NCBI RefSeq assembly: GCF_027942865.1
Contig: NC_134523.1
Span: forward strand, 386,116-450,115
Origin: Odontesthes bonariensis
Lineage: Eukaryota; Chordata; Actinopteri; Atheriniformes; Atherinopsidae
Direction of reading: 5' to 3'
Length of the DNA: 64,000 nucleotides
Numbering within the stretch: the stretch's first letter is position 1; each line of letters starts with the position of its first letter. The notes under the pieces were generated by a model, which saw only the letters and a list, made by a program, of their open reading frames with translations, did not search any database and was not told where the DNA came from. The position numbers were made by a program, and so were the translations under genes. Shown here piece by piece: positions 23,460 to 33,961 of the stretch.

Positions 23460-23749
23460 TTTAAATATGAACAAATTTATAAATGTATATATAATTAATA
23501 TAACTATAAAAATGTGACACAAATAAATGTATAAATGTATATAAATATACATACATTTGTAAATATATTTTCAAGATTTTAAAATAAATATGTTTGACTT
23601 TGTGTGTGCAGTCTGCATTTGTGGATCCATTTTTTGCTCTCGTGTCCATGGTGTAATTTTGACACACTCCTACTGTGCTGCACGATGCACAAACAAATGC
23701 ATGCCGATTTGAATGTGAACAGCGGCACAGCCCTCTGTTCACAGAGCAT

Positions 23750-23765
23750 CCACCAGATGGCAGTG
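23750..23765 (+). promoter_or_regulatory. CTCF-like motif, left arm
   Basis: CCACCAGATGGCAGTG fits the CTCF core consensus (CCASYAGRKGGCRS). Binding is a prediction from sequence only. Confidence 0.4.
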
Positions 23766-24402
23766 TGCAAGGCACAGGGCAATGGCAGTGCCTATAGTCC
23801 AACACAGAGGCTTTGGACCATCAATATGGAGTCGACAAGTGGAACAACTGGATGGGTATGACTAGCAGTTTAATCATTTATGACTTTTCCTAAATCCCTT
23901 TGGCTAGGCAGAATGAAAGGTAAAATGTAATGTATACTATAACCCGCGATTTTTTTTTTTTTTCCTCATGCTATGAAACCTGCAGCTTATAACATAGTGC
24001 AGCTGATGTTCATTGTGTTATATTTGTTATCTAAATATTCAGAACATATATCATCAATGACGCTAGTCATAGCAGCTCCGCTAGCATCAATAGCTATTCT
24101 GTTGTCAGAATGCTTTCTCCCACTGACCTAGAACCTGAATCGGAATCTATCAAAGATTCTCTAGGTTCTATCTACTCTGATTCTATCTACGTCAATGCTA
24201 GCGTCTACGTCAAGAATACCCTGGACTAATAAGTTTAATACGTTTTACCTTTCATTCTGCCTAGCCAAAGGGATTAGGAAAAGTCATAAATGATTAAACT
24301 GCTAGTCATACCCATCCAGTTGTTCCACTTGTCGACTCCATATTGATGGTCCAAAGCCTCTGTGTTGGACTGCTAGGTGCTGCCATTGCCCTGTGCCTTG
24401 CA

Positions 24403-24418
24403 CACTGCCATCTGGTGG
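24403..24418 (-). promoter_or_regulatory. CTCF-like motif, right arm (inverted)
   Basis: The same 16-bp motif occurs on the opposite strand because it lies in the inverted repeat. The two motifs point toward each other about 640 bp apart. Confidence 0.4.
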
Positions 24419-24658
24419 ATGCTCTGTGAACAGAGGGCTGTGCCGCTGTTCACATTCAAATCGGCATGCATTTGTTTGTGCATCGTGCAGCACAGTAGGA
24501 GTGTGTCAAAATGACGCCATGGACACGAGAGCAAACAATGGATCCACAAACGCAAGTCCTGATTAGGCCCAATAAACTATCACCACATTTGACTCGAATT
24601 TTGGCAAACCGACGACAGGTGCGTGACGTCACGCGTGCCAACTGCTGGAACAATCAAC

Positions 24659-24880
24659 ATGTCTGATACTAGTAGTTCTAGTAGCGAAGCCAGCAGTTTG
24701 CCAGACCTGAACAGCTTCTTCACGGCAAATTTCGAGCCTAACGTTGATGACGATGAAGAGCCTGAGGAAGAAACCGAGGAGGGATTGGGGCTAGAACCAT
24801 ACAGGTTCGAGCCAGCCAGTGACAGTGACAGTGGGTCGGAGTCCGAGAGCAGTGGGGACGATGATGGTGATCATGGTGAT
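24659..24880 (+). pseudogene. Acidic Ser-rich N-terminal exon, resembling fish 'P2X7-like' multicopy genes
   Basis: The frame starts MSDTSSSSSEASS and continues through an acidic stretch to GLEPYRFEPASDSDSGSES. This layout (serine start, acidic run, PYxFEP motif) is what I remember for multicopy fish proteins annotated as P2X purinoceptor 7-like, which lack the channel part. The reading frame decays into A/T-rich sequence near 24890. No downstream cysteine-rich domain is found. The assignment is tentative. Confidence 0.3.
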
Positions 24881-25178
24881 TTTTATTTATTTTTTTTATA
24901 TTATATATTGCGAGTAGATGTACGAAGTGCTGTGGGTGCGTGTGTTGCCCTCAGCAGCTCACACCACCGGGGTCAGAGGAAGCAGAGAGACCCGCGGTCT
25001 TGTGTCTGTGCCTCCCTGTCCGCCTGCCTCCTCTCTGGTGAAATCAGCCGGAGCCATCCCGCCGTGTTCAGCTCCCTGCGGTGCGGACGCTCAGGGGGAA
25101 CTCAGTTGGTACTGTTTTTGTCCCTGGGAGTGTTTCATGCTTTAGCAGTTTGACAGACAGCCCCCACTGATGTTAACA

Positions 25179-25267
25179 TCTAGCAATACATTTTAGTTGA
25201 GAACTTACCTTTTTGCAACACTGCAGTGCGGACTCCCCGTCTGTCCTGCTGCCATATCACCTTCACC
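25179..25267. repeat. 89-bp direct repeat, left copy
   Basis: The block from tctagcaatac to ccttcacc is identical at 88 of 89 positions to 33618-33706, in the same orientation. It includes, on the minus strand, the end of an exon (SPHCSVAK) and its splice donor GTAAGT. Confidence 0.9.
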
Positions 25268-26938
25268 TCCAGCCAAGGACAGTCTTAATGGCGAAGGGCC
25301 CATATTCCACGCTCCAAACAACCTCTAGAGGTTCCAGTGCTCTCGGCATGTTCATGCCAATCAAAAGTTCCACTCGTGCCTGTATTTATGGCAGACGAAC
25401 ATGGCTGAAGTGCGGCCAGTTCTCCAGGTCCTGTTGCCTCGGGATGTTGCACGAATTGACAGGCATGCTCTGCTGAGTAAAAAGATCGGGCATTTCACAG
25501 AAGACATCACTCTGCAGTCCAGCTACCTCTAGATCTGGCACGATGCCACTGTTAACCACTTTCTCCTGCCCCATTGTGCGCAGGAGAATCTTTGTCTTCC
25601 TCCCGGTCAGATTCAGCTTGTCCAGTAGACCCACTGTACAGAAGGACGCTGAACTCCCCGGATCTAAGAAGGCATACGTTTCAACTGTTCTGTGCCCTTT
25701 CTTTGACTTCACTTTGACTGGTATAATGGCCAGCTTGCAATCTGGCTCACCGGCCCCAGTAAGACCACCAGACTGAACTGCAGGATTTTCAGATGCCGTG
25801 GTGTCAGACCTGACTTCATTATTTCCTTTATGGATGTGGAGCAGACTTGGATGTTTGAAGTTGCAGGTTTCACAAGAAAGCCGGCGCTTACAATCCTTAC
25901 TAATGTGCCCAGTACACAAACAGCCAAAACAGATTTAAGAAAGGAAATCTTCTCATTGTGAGGCTTCTTATTGAGATCAAAACATAACTCCAATGAATGT
26001 GCGCCTTTACAAAACACAGTTTTTCTTATGACTGTGACGTTCTTGCACTGCTGCTTGATCTGTTTCAACACCTGTGACAGTTGTGCCAAAGCTACTCCCT
26101 TTCATTCTTGATCGCTTCCCTCCATCGCTGGTCTTGGCTGCTGGCTGGTTGGACAAGTGGTCAGACAAGTTCCCAAACACAGGGTCGGTGGCCATTTGGA
26201 CTTGGCGTTCCAGGTAAGAGACAATGTCCATGAATGTAGCTCTACGATGTTGCTTCTCCTGTATACCACATGCTGCTGATCGCCATCTGTCCTTCAGCTT
26301 GTAAGAAACAATATTGCTGGGTGTGTTCAACTCTGAGAGGCCGTCAACCTCCTCCATTGCAATGCAACAGCCACGCAAGAAAAGACTGTAAGCTCGAAGG
26401 GCCTCTGCATCTTCAGATCTAATGAATGGCCATGAGTGAATTTTGTTCAGATAGGAAGCAGCGATCACATGCTCATTTCCAAAGTGTTCGTACAGAAGAG
26501 GTTTTGCCTTTGCATATCCAGCACCATTTGCCATATGCTGACAGCTCTTTACAAGTTCATGAGGTTGCCCCCTAGTGTACTGTGCAAGGTAGTGTAAGCA
26601 ATCATCAAGGTCATTAGTTTTTTGACTCAATTACTTGTTCAAATGATCGCATGAAGGCATGGAAGTGAAGAGGGTTACCATCAAAGACTGATATTTCTCT
26701 TAGGCAATAATGACAAACTTTGTTGATGGACCAACATCTGAGTCAACTGATTTTGAGTTTGCATGATTGACACCAGATTGGCATTGGTTGCTGAGCCAGC
26801 ATCTTGTTGTGAAGACAAGTGTGCACTTTGAGTTGTCATCCTAAACGCTGAAGCTCCACTCCATCTAGAATATGATGCAAAGGAGGAGAGGTTAACCACT
26901 TCACACAGACAAGAAATAAAATTTAAAAAAAACAGCAA
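25268..26938 (-). pseudogene. BEL/Pao gag-protease fragment
   Basis: On the minus strand, pieces of a gag polyprotein (DLDDCLHYLAQYTRGQPHEL) lead to a zinc-knuckle-like CxxH...C region and then an aspartic protease with FLDPGSSASFC. In this family the catalytic motif is D-x-G-[ST], here DPGSS. The protease end (LLIGMNMPRALEPLEVVW) is readable down to about 25270. Frames are interrupted at about 26000 and 26640-26680. No reverse transcriptase, integrase or LTR is attached. It starts abruptly at 26938, next to an acceptor-like sequence. Confidence 0.7.
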
Positions 26939-27160
26939 CTAGGTAAAATTCATCTTTGTCCAGTACAAAACGAGCAGAAAAATCTATATGCCCTACAATC
27001 TCAGATGCGGGTACAAGAAATAACGTTTAGCAGAGAAAAGGAAACCATCTTTAGGGGAGAAAAACATCCAGGCTCCTCAGAGCACACCTTGTCCAGTATA
27101 AAAGACTTGTGATAACATGACATGTAGAGAAAAGGGCTGTTACCTTTCATGTAATTCTTA

Positions 27161-27700
27161 AGCCTGATTTATGGTCGGAAACCAGGTCGTCTGCGTGTGT
27201 GTCGCAGTTAACGCAGACATGCCCCCCCCCCACGCAGACACTACGCAGACACTCTGGTGCACCTCCTCAAAACTGTAACTCACCGCAGACAGTGCCGCAG
27301 ACATCGCCGCAGGGAGGAGAGAAAGGAGGCCTCTGATTGGTCAACTCTACATCCGCTCTACACTATGCGTATTTCCGGTTTGCTAACCGGCTAACGGTGA
27401 CGCTAACCGTGCTAACTGTGACGATTCTTTCCCTCTCTGCCAGCTCCAGTAGTAGCAATATTTCTTCTATTTCTAGATCGATCAGCTGCATCTCAATCAA
27501 AGTGCGCATTCGTCCAGTCGCCATTGTTGTTGAATGACCTCCGTAACCATAACACCCACAATCCTAGCTTGTTCGTGATTGTCCCTCATGCGTTGTGGCG
27601 TGGGATTAACATAGCGCAGACAGCGCTTCAAAAGTAGGCATAAATCAAAAATAACTGCGTCGTGTCTGCGACACACTGCTGCGAGAGTATACACGAGCCT
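27161..27700. mobile_element. PIF/Harbinger MITE (TTA target duplication)
   Basis: The ends AGCCTGATTTATGGTC and (reverse complement) AGGCTCGTGTATACTC are flanked by TTA at 27158-27160 and 27701-27703. The minus strand encodes MATGRMRTLIEMQLIDLEIE followed by a leucine run. This relates it to the element at 6058-6571. It sits just downstream of the hmga1 retrocopy, in or near its 3' UTR. Confidence 0.7.
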
Positions 27701-27872
27701 TTAGATCTATGCTTGAGCAAGTCCATCTTTCTATCCAGTGCAGCTGCATGATATATGTACTGTGTTAACCCGCCTTTGGTAAAGGGGGCTTTGTCGTGAA
27801 CAGTGGTCATGTTGTGGCACTGGTGTTGGAAATACAGCCCAGGTCTGGTTAACAGTAAGTCAGAATGCTGAG

Positions 27873-27880
27873 TGAGGTAG
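27873..27880 (-). promoter_or_regulatory. let-7 seed-match site in hmga1 retrocopy 3' UTR
   Basis: The minus-strand transcript reads CTACCTCA 11 nt after the stop codon. This is an 8-mer complement of the let-7 seed. HMGA genes are established let-7 targets, so this is likely an inherited site rather than chance. Confidence 0.55.
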
Positions 27881-27891
27881 CATGCGTTGGA

Positions 27892-28164
27892 TTACTGGTC
27901 CTCCTCCTCAGATGATTCTTGGGATGCCTTCTCTTCTTTCTCCTCCTTCTTAGGCCTTCCCCTGCGGTTTCCCCCTGCAGATGGGGCTGCCGTGGCCTTT
28001 TTGCCCTTGCCTGTCGCCGTGTTTTTGCTGCCCTTCGGCCGTCCTCTGGGCCTCTTTGGAGTTGGGGACCCACTTGGCTCCTGGGGCTCCTTGCGGGGTC
28101 TTCCACGCCCTCTCTTCTCTGTCGCCTCCTTCTCTTTCGGTGAGACGGTCCCCTTGTCGCTCAT
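27892..28164 (-). CDS. hmga1: hmga1 retrocopy (intact, single exon)
   Basis: The 90-residue protein starts [19 protein letters not shown]. It has three AT-hooks in order: RGRGRPRK (about residues 18-25), [11 protein letters not shown] (about 38-48) and RRGRPKKEE (about 67-75). The acidic tail ends [10 protein letters not shown]. This is the full architecture of HMGA1, the architectural chromatin protein that binds the minor groove of A/T-rich DNA. Vertebrate HMGA1 genes split this coding region over several exons, so an uninterrupted frame points to a retrocopy. There are no stops or frameshifts, so it may still encode protein. It lies directly 3' of a truncated L1 in the same orientation. 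A TATA-like element precedes it, and a let-7 site follows the stop. No poly(A) or target duplication was identified, partly because a MITE is inserted downstream. Confidence 0.8.
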   Translation of the reverse strand: MSDKGTVSPKEKEATEKRGRGRPRKEPQEPSGSPTPKRPRGRPKGSKNTATGKGKKATAAPSAGGNRRGRPKKEEKEEKASQESSEEEDQ

Positions 28165-28217
28165 GTTTTCTTAGCTTTTCAGACCAGCAGGATGAGAAGC
28201 TTATTCCAACGGCGATC

Positions 28218-28225
28218 TATATATA
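28218..28225 (-). promoter_or_regulatory. TATA-like element upstream of hmga1 retrocopy
   Basis: TATATATA lies 54-61 bp upstream of the hmga1 start codon, near the L1/hmga1 junction. It could provide a new promoter with a short leader. No other core element was seen. Confidence 0.3.
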
Positions 28226-28261
28226 GCACGTGTGTCTTGTCTCGTGCAGATAAAGGGAAAA

Positions 28262-31200
28262 AGGCGCCCATCTGAAACTTCTAATTGTAAGTCTTCCTTC
28301 CATGTATTCAGCTTATACTGTGCATTTTCAGATGAATAAGATGTCAGCAACCTGTAAAATTCCGATATAATACCCTTTCTTAAACTATTCTTTATCATAA
28401 TTTCCTCCAAGGAAGAATGTGGGGGTCTAGTAAGTAAATTATTTTGGTTTGTTTTAACAAAGCTTCTAAGCTGAAGGTACTTGAAAAAATGTTTCCTGTT
28501 GAGGCCAAAATTAAGGCTCAACTCCTCAAAAGACATCATAATATCCGAGTCTGTCAGGTAAAGATCTTGGACCACTTTAGGTCCCTTAGAGTGCCACATT
28601 TTAGTGCATCCGCTCTCCCTGGTACAAAGAGACGGTTACCCCATACTGGACTATATCGAGATAATGTATGCTGTTCCTTTAAGTAATTTTGAACATCATA
28701 CCATACCTTTAACATATGCTTTACTATTGGGTTTTTAGTTTGTTTCTTTAATCTTTTTGCTGTGTCTGAGTACATGTATGAGGGAAGAGGCAACGCCAGA
28801 CCATGCGACTCCATTTCAGTCCAATGTGGATGCTCATATGTTGAAAAGTAGAACATAACAGACCTCAGCTGCGTAGCCCAGTAGTACCACATTAGGTTTG
28901 GGCATTTCAAGCCCCCTCTGTCATATGGCATGCATAACAAAGACAAACGAAGTCTCGCCCTTCTATTATTCCATATAAATCTCACAAACATGCTTTTAGT
29001 TTTTGAGAAAAAAATCTGGAGGAGGCGGCAGAGGGATATTTTGAAATAGATAAAGTAGCTTTGGCAGTACATTCATTTTTAAAATACTAATTTTCCCAAT
29101 TATAGAGACTGGTAGCGACATCCATCTATCGATTGATTCATTAATTTCCATCATCAAAGGTTCGTAATTAGCTTCAACAATGTTTTCTAAACTTGGCAAA
29201 ATCTGTACCCCCAAATATTTAAACTGATCTACAACATTAAATTGAATTACATTTGGAGTCGGATTCTTTCTTTCATTTGAGTTGAGGAGTAATATAGAAG
29301 ATTTTGTATTATTCACCTTATATCCTGAAATATCACCAAATGCTTTAATCAGCTGTAACACAGCTGGTATTGATTTGTTTAAATTGGATATGAATAAAAT
29401 AACGTCATCAGCATATAAGGATATTCTGTGTTCTGTCGGCCCCACTGTTATACCACAAAATTGCTTATGTGAACGTACTCTGATTCAATCGCTAATATGA
29501 ACAACAAAGGAGATAATGGGCAACCTTTACTAATTTTTATTGGTTTTGAAAAATTTCTATTTGTCAAAATTTCTGCAGAAGCATTTTTATATAACACCCT
29601 AACCCATTTTATGAAATTACCTCCTATGCCGAACCTTTCTAAAACCTTGAAAAGATGAGGCCATTCGACCCTATCAAAGGCCTTTTCTGCATCTAATGAT
29701 AAGAGTGCTGCATCTGGCATTTCTTTGTTTGTATGAATAATGTTCAATACTCTTCTTACATTGTGAAAACCCTGTCTTCCTTTTATAAAACCATTTTGAT
29801 CTCTATTAATAATGTTTGGCATTAACGTTTGTAAGCGTACTGCCAACAGTTTACAAAGTATCTTAAGGTCAGAGTTCAGCAAACTTATTGGTCTCATGTT
29901 CTCACACTTGTTAGAAGGTTTACCTGGTTTTGGCAGTAAAGTAATGTTAGCCCGATTCTTTTATTGGAAGCCCAAGAACAAGCTGGAGGAATCTTCAGTT
30001 AAAGTATTTATTGGTGGTCACATGTGAAGTTTAGCCGTGCTGAACTCGGAGAGACAGAGCCCTCGCAGGGCCTCCATCAGAGAGAGCCCCGATATCTGGA
30101 CACATTTCATATTATGTCCACCTTTATCTCACAGAGGTTGTACCTACATTTGACGACGCATCATTGAATACTTACTCATGCTGTGAGCAGGCCATCCACC
30201 GTCTTTGTCATGTTCTTTGGATGTGATAAGCGATGTGAGTGTTGTTTCAGGCGTGCATCTACTGCACCAGACCCATCTGTCCTAAGAGACGCTTTATCTG
30301 ACCCAGTTATTTTATCCCGCTACGTCATCTTAAAGTGTTGGACATACGTTCGCGTTGTATGAGCAGAGTGTAACGTACACACTAGGAACATAGATTATCT
30401 AGAGAACTACAGAATATAAATACATTGTCTAAGAATAAAGCCAATTTATAACAGTAATCAAAGCACTATTGATAGCGGGTGGAAAACTGCCTTTCTGAAA
30501 TGCCTCCAGAAACATTTCCAAAAGTGGTATTAGCAACTTATTCTTGAATTTTTTTTTTTTATATAGATCGATTGGGAGACCATCTGGTCCTGCACTTTTT
30601 TTCCTGATTTCATATTATTAATGGCATGGCCTATTTCCTCTTCAGTAATTTCCAGCTCCAGATCTTCTTTATCATTGTCAGGTAAATTAGGTATGGATAG
30701 TTCATCCAGAAAACTATTCAGATTTTGCTAATTGATCTCGTTTTTAGTATCATACAGTTCTTTATAGTAGCCTCTAAAAGCATTGTTCATTTCTAAGGGG
30801 TCCACTATATCTTCGCCATTAGATACAATGGTTGTAATCGATGTTTTGGTTTCCAGTTGTCTAATCTGCCATGCTAGTAATTTACCTGATTTGTCACCTT
30901 GTTCAAAGAACGATTGCTTTAGTCTCAGAAGACTAGAAGCAGCTCTGGAAGCAGACAGCTTATCATATTCAGCCCTCAAAATCAGTAATTCACTTTCCAT
31001 TTTTGGGTCACTTTTCTCATAAATTTTTTCCTGGAGTCTTTATTCTGTGTTCCAATTGTACTCTCTCCTCCCGCGCCTTTTTTGATTTTGAACCTGTATA
31101 ACTGATAATGTCCTCTTAGGAAAGCTTTAAAAGCTTCCCACTTTATGCTAGCAGAGGTTTGTGTGGTGTTATGTTCGAAAAACTCTTCTATTTGTTTTCC

Positions 31201-32102
31201 CATATATTTCACAAACTCTTCATCTTCCACCCATTCGTGATGAAAGTGCCATCTAGCTGGGCTTTTGTCAATTTTTTATCCACATATACTATACAACATG
31301 GGGTGTGATCTGAGATCACGATACTAAAATAAAAGCTGTCCTGAATTTTAGATCGCAGTTGTGAAGAAATTAAAAAATAATCAATACGAGAGTATGACTT
31401 AAATGTGTTTGAGTAACAAGAGTAGGTTTTGGCATGTGGTCTCAATTCTCTCCAGATATCTAACCGGCTATATTCGTTAATAAAGCGATGAATAACTGCT
31501 CTACACCTATTGTGAGACTGATCTACTCCTGTAGATCAGTCCATACTGGGATTCAAAGTACAGTTAAAATCCCCTGCTATTACATAATGTCCTGCAAAAG
31601 TTGAAAGAGTGAGGAACAAATTAACAAAATAACTGGGGTCGTCTGTATTAGGGCCATATAAATTTACCAAACTTAAGTTTTCTGACAATAGAGAGCCCTG
31701 GATGATTAAATGCCTTCCAAATGTATCCTTAATTACATTTTTAACTTGAAATGGGACGGTTTTATGAATGAGGGTCATAACTCCTCTGGCCTGAGAAGAG
31801 AAAGATGCTGTGTGTACGCTACCCTGCCACCTCCTCCTTACCCTAATAATATCCTTTTCTAAGAGATGTGTTTCTTGTAGAAACACTATTTTGGAGTCCA
31901 TTTCCTTTATTTTATTCATGACTTGTTTAACTTTTCTAATTTGTTGTAGACCTCTGCAGTTCCAAGAAACAAAATTAAGATTGACTCCTTGAGACGTCTT
32001 TAACAGGCGACAATGATAGATTATCTTGCAATATGAAAAAAAAACTTCTGGAGGAGCATAACAAACATGGATTCTTGAACACGCATCCAACACACTGAAC
32101 AT
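28262..32102 (-). pseudogene. L1 ORF2 (endonuclease-reverse transcriptase), disrupted
   Basis: The APE-type endonuclease comes first: NFVSWNCRGLQQIRKVK, IVFLQETHL, VNLYGPN and VIAGDFNCTL at about 32000-31550, then DHTPCCIVY near 31300. The reverse transcriptase follows with SAGPDGLP (near 30580), [42 protein letters not shown] and [10 protein letters not shown]. The catalytic YADDVILF is near 29400. The C-terminal region is readable to about 28270. Stops or frameshifts occur near 31540, 31220, 31000, 29450 and 29050, and there is a 500-bp insertion. It cannot encode a functional protein. Confidence 0.85.
29955..30470. mobile_element. Unclassified insertion in the L1 reverse transcriptase
   Basis: The L1 reading PPAINSA (ends near 30470) should run directly into [13 protein letters not shown] (begins near 29955), so the intervening sequence was inserted. 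In the minus sense it contains AATAAA-like motifs near its end (ccaccaataaatac), and its length fits a solo LTR. Terminal repeats and target duplication were not resolved. Confidence 0.45.
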
Positions 32103-32618
32103 GAACTAATTCCCCTTTCCCACTTTCATGAGAGCCCCCCTGAAAACATCTTGACTCCCAATATCACTGTCTGTTCCACACTTAATGAGGATCAGTCAAA
32201 CCACTCTGTTATCCTCTAACCGAGAAAAAAATAAAATGAGCAAACTCTGCCGCTGTGTTTTTACAATAATTAACACTCGTCTGCAACATATGTAGCGTGT
32301 TAGTTTTTAGTCTGTACCAAACAGCGTGTTTTTTCAAATCAAATGTATCTTAATATTAATGTTTATGTTCAAAGGCCCAAACGTATTTTTTTATGTGACT
32401 ACCTGTGATTCAATGCATACACTTGACATCAGGGCTTACATTAGTTTCATCATAAAGTGGAGACGTATGCACTATGAGTTATATATTGCTAACTGGAATC
32501 ACCTTCCGAATACTAATACACTCCCAGAACAAAGGTTAAACCCCATTTTGTGATGCTAATTTTCAGCACCATAATTCAGGTATTATATTACCGTATTCAA
32601 ATGATCAACCATTTGTTT

Positions 32619-33416
32619 TTAACTCCCGCCGGTGTCCTCCTGGATCTTCCTGACAAACTCTCGAGCTTCTGCTGGCGTTTGAAAAGTATAAGTCCGCTCC
32701 TTATGTGTTATCCGCAGTCTGGCGGGGTGAACCACTCCATGTCGGATCCCCAAATTACGCAGCTCCTGGCGAATTGGGTCAAAGTTTTTCCTCATCTGGT
32801 GTATCCCCGTAGCCAAGTCGGTGTAAAACCGTACTTGCTGTTCCTTGTAGCGGATGTCCTTTTTAGCCCTTGCAGCTTTAATAACTGCCCGCTTGTCCTT
32901 GTGGTTGAGAAACTTCATTATAAGTGTTCTCGGTTGCGCCTTTGGGTCCCTCGCTGGTCCAATTCGGTGTGCCCGTTCAATATTAGCCGTAGCATCCAGC
33001 ACCTCTGGGATCCACTTTTCCAAAAAGGAGCACGGGTCCTGTCCCTCGGCACCCTCTGGCAGACCCACCAGTCTCAGGTTATTTAAGCGGGATCTGGTTT
33101 CCAAGTCCAAGAGCTTGTCCTCCAAAGTTTTATTTAGTGACTCCAGTGTGTGGACTTTGGCATGTAAACCAGCTACGTCATCCTCGGCGGTCGATATCCG
33201 CAGCTCAGTCTGCGACACTCGCTCTGTGCACTCATTTATCTCCTTCCTCATGTTTTCTATCGCCGCCATAACTCCATCAAATCTTGAAATAAACTCAGTT
33301 TTCAATGAGCTTATAGCAGCCAGCACCGCATCCTCCGTCGCACCTCCGAGTGTCTGTCTTTTGCTAGTCTCGTCTTCCGCCATGTTATCGTTAGCATTCT
33401 GTTTCAGCGCTAACAC
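32619..33416 (-). CDS. L1 ORF1 protein, open
   Basis: The 265-residue frame begins MLALKQNANDNMAEDETS. A predicted coiled coil (about residues 30-105: ELRISTAEDDVAGLHAKVHT) is followed by an RRM-like region starting RLNNLRLVGLPEG (about 109). The C-terminal domain carries RAHRIGPARDP and RKNFDPIRQELR. This is the standard layout of L1 ORF1p, the trimeric RNA-binding chaperone that coats L1 RNA. The frame is uninterrupted although ORF2 is dead. The ORF1-ORF2 gap (32619 to about 32100) is about 500 bp, longer than in mammalian L1. Confidence 0.8.
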   Translation of the reverse strand: MLALKQNANDNMAEDETSKRQTLGGATEDAVLAAISSLKTEFISRFDGVMAAIENMRKEINECTERVSQTELRISTAEDDVAGLHAKVHTLESLNKTLEDKLLDLETRSRLNNLRLVGLPEGAEGQDPCSFLEKWIPEVLDATANIERAHRIGPARDPKAQPRTLIMKFLNHKDKRAVIKAARAKKDIRYKEQQVRFYTDLATGIHQMRKNFDPIRQELRNLGIRHGVVHPARLRITHKERTYTFQTPAEAREFVRKIQEDTGGS

Positions 33417-33617
33417 GGTAGTCGGGTAGCTTCGGCTGCTTTGACGGTTTACTTTTTCCTTTACTTGCAGTGGCAGCCTTCGGCATTACAATATCCACGC
33501 TCACCTTATAATACCTATTTATGTTAAAATTATGAGTATTTTTAGTAGAAATGTTAGTGGCTAGGCAGAGCAGCGCTAAACACGTCTCCCTAGGTGGCCG
33601 CCATAACCGGAAGTCCC

Positions 33618-33706
33618 TCTAGCAATACATTTTAGTTGAGAACTTACCTTTTTGCAACACTGCAGTGCGGACTCCCCGTCTGTCCTGCTGCCATATTACC
33701 TTCACC
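33618..33706. repeat. 89-bp direct repeat, right copy
   Basis: It matches 25179-25267 at 88 of 89 positions. On its left it meets the L1 5' end exactly. On its right it continues in frame into the exon at 33644-33961. Confidence 0.9.
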
Positions 33707-33961
33707 CATTTTTTTAAGTTTCTCATTGTGGTTTTTGAAAACCTTAAATGTTATTGCAGACCATTGTTCTGGAGAGATGTTATGTACATTGTTGGCAATA
33801 AAATGATCTATTACGGCGTCTCTTCCTCCTGCCTGTTGCCAGAGGTCTTTTTTCTTTTGTTTTTGACCTTGTCGAAGCCGCCCCGTCATCACCAGCCATG
33901 CAACTGTTCTCAAAGTCAAAGTTGCTTTATTATCAATTCCTTCACATGCCGAAACATACAA
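33644..33961 (-). pseudogene. Exon of an unidentified (probably repeated) gene
   Basis: The minus-strand frame contains DLWQQAGGRDAVIDHFIANN and ISPEQWSAITFKVFKN. It ends SPHCSVAK at a consensus donor (AAAAG|GTAAGT) at about 33646. I do not recognise the protein. The last part also occurs in the left 89-bp repeat, so the sequence is at least duplicated locally and may belong to a mobile element. Confidence 0.35.

Larger units (their letters stand above)
23617..24550. repeat. Large inverted repeat, about 315-bp arms with 306-bp spacer
   Basis: The left arm (about 23617-23935) and right arm (about 24242-24550) are reverse complements with few mismatches. Both carry gtggatccatt at the outer edge and ggctaggcagaatgaaaggt at the inner edge. 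The spacer is unrelated and contains a run of about 14 T. There is no coding capacity. It may be a foldback-type element or a local inverted duplication. Confidence 0.85.
28262..33617 (-). mobile_element. L1-type LINE, 5' end present, 3' end missing
   Basis: The element reads on the minus strand: a 5' UTR beginning near 33617, an intact-looking ORF1, then a broken ORF2. The 5' terminus (GGACTTCCGGTTATGGCGGCC in parts) resembles L1 5' ends. Homology to ORF2 stops near 28262, without 3' UTR or poly(A), exactly where the hmga1 leader begins. A block of about 500 bp (29955-30470) interrupts the reverse transcriptase. Confidence 0.85.
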
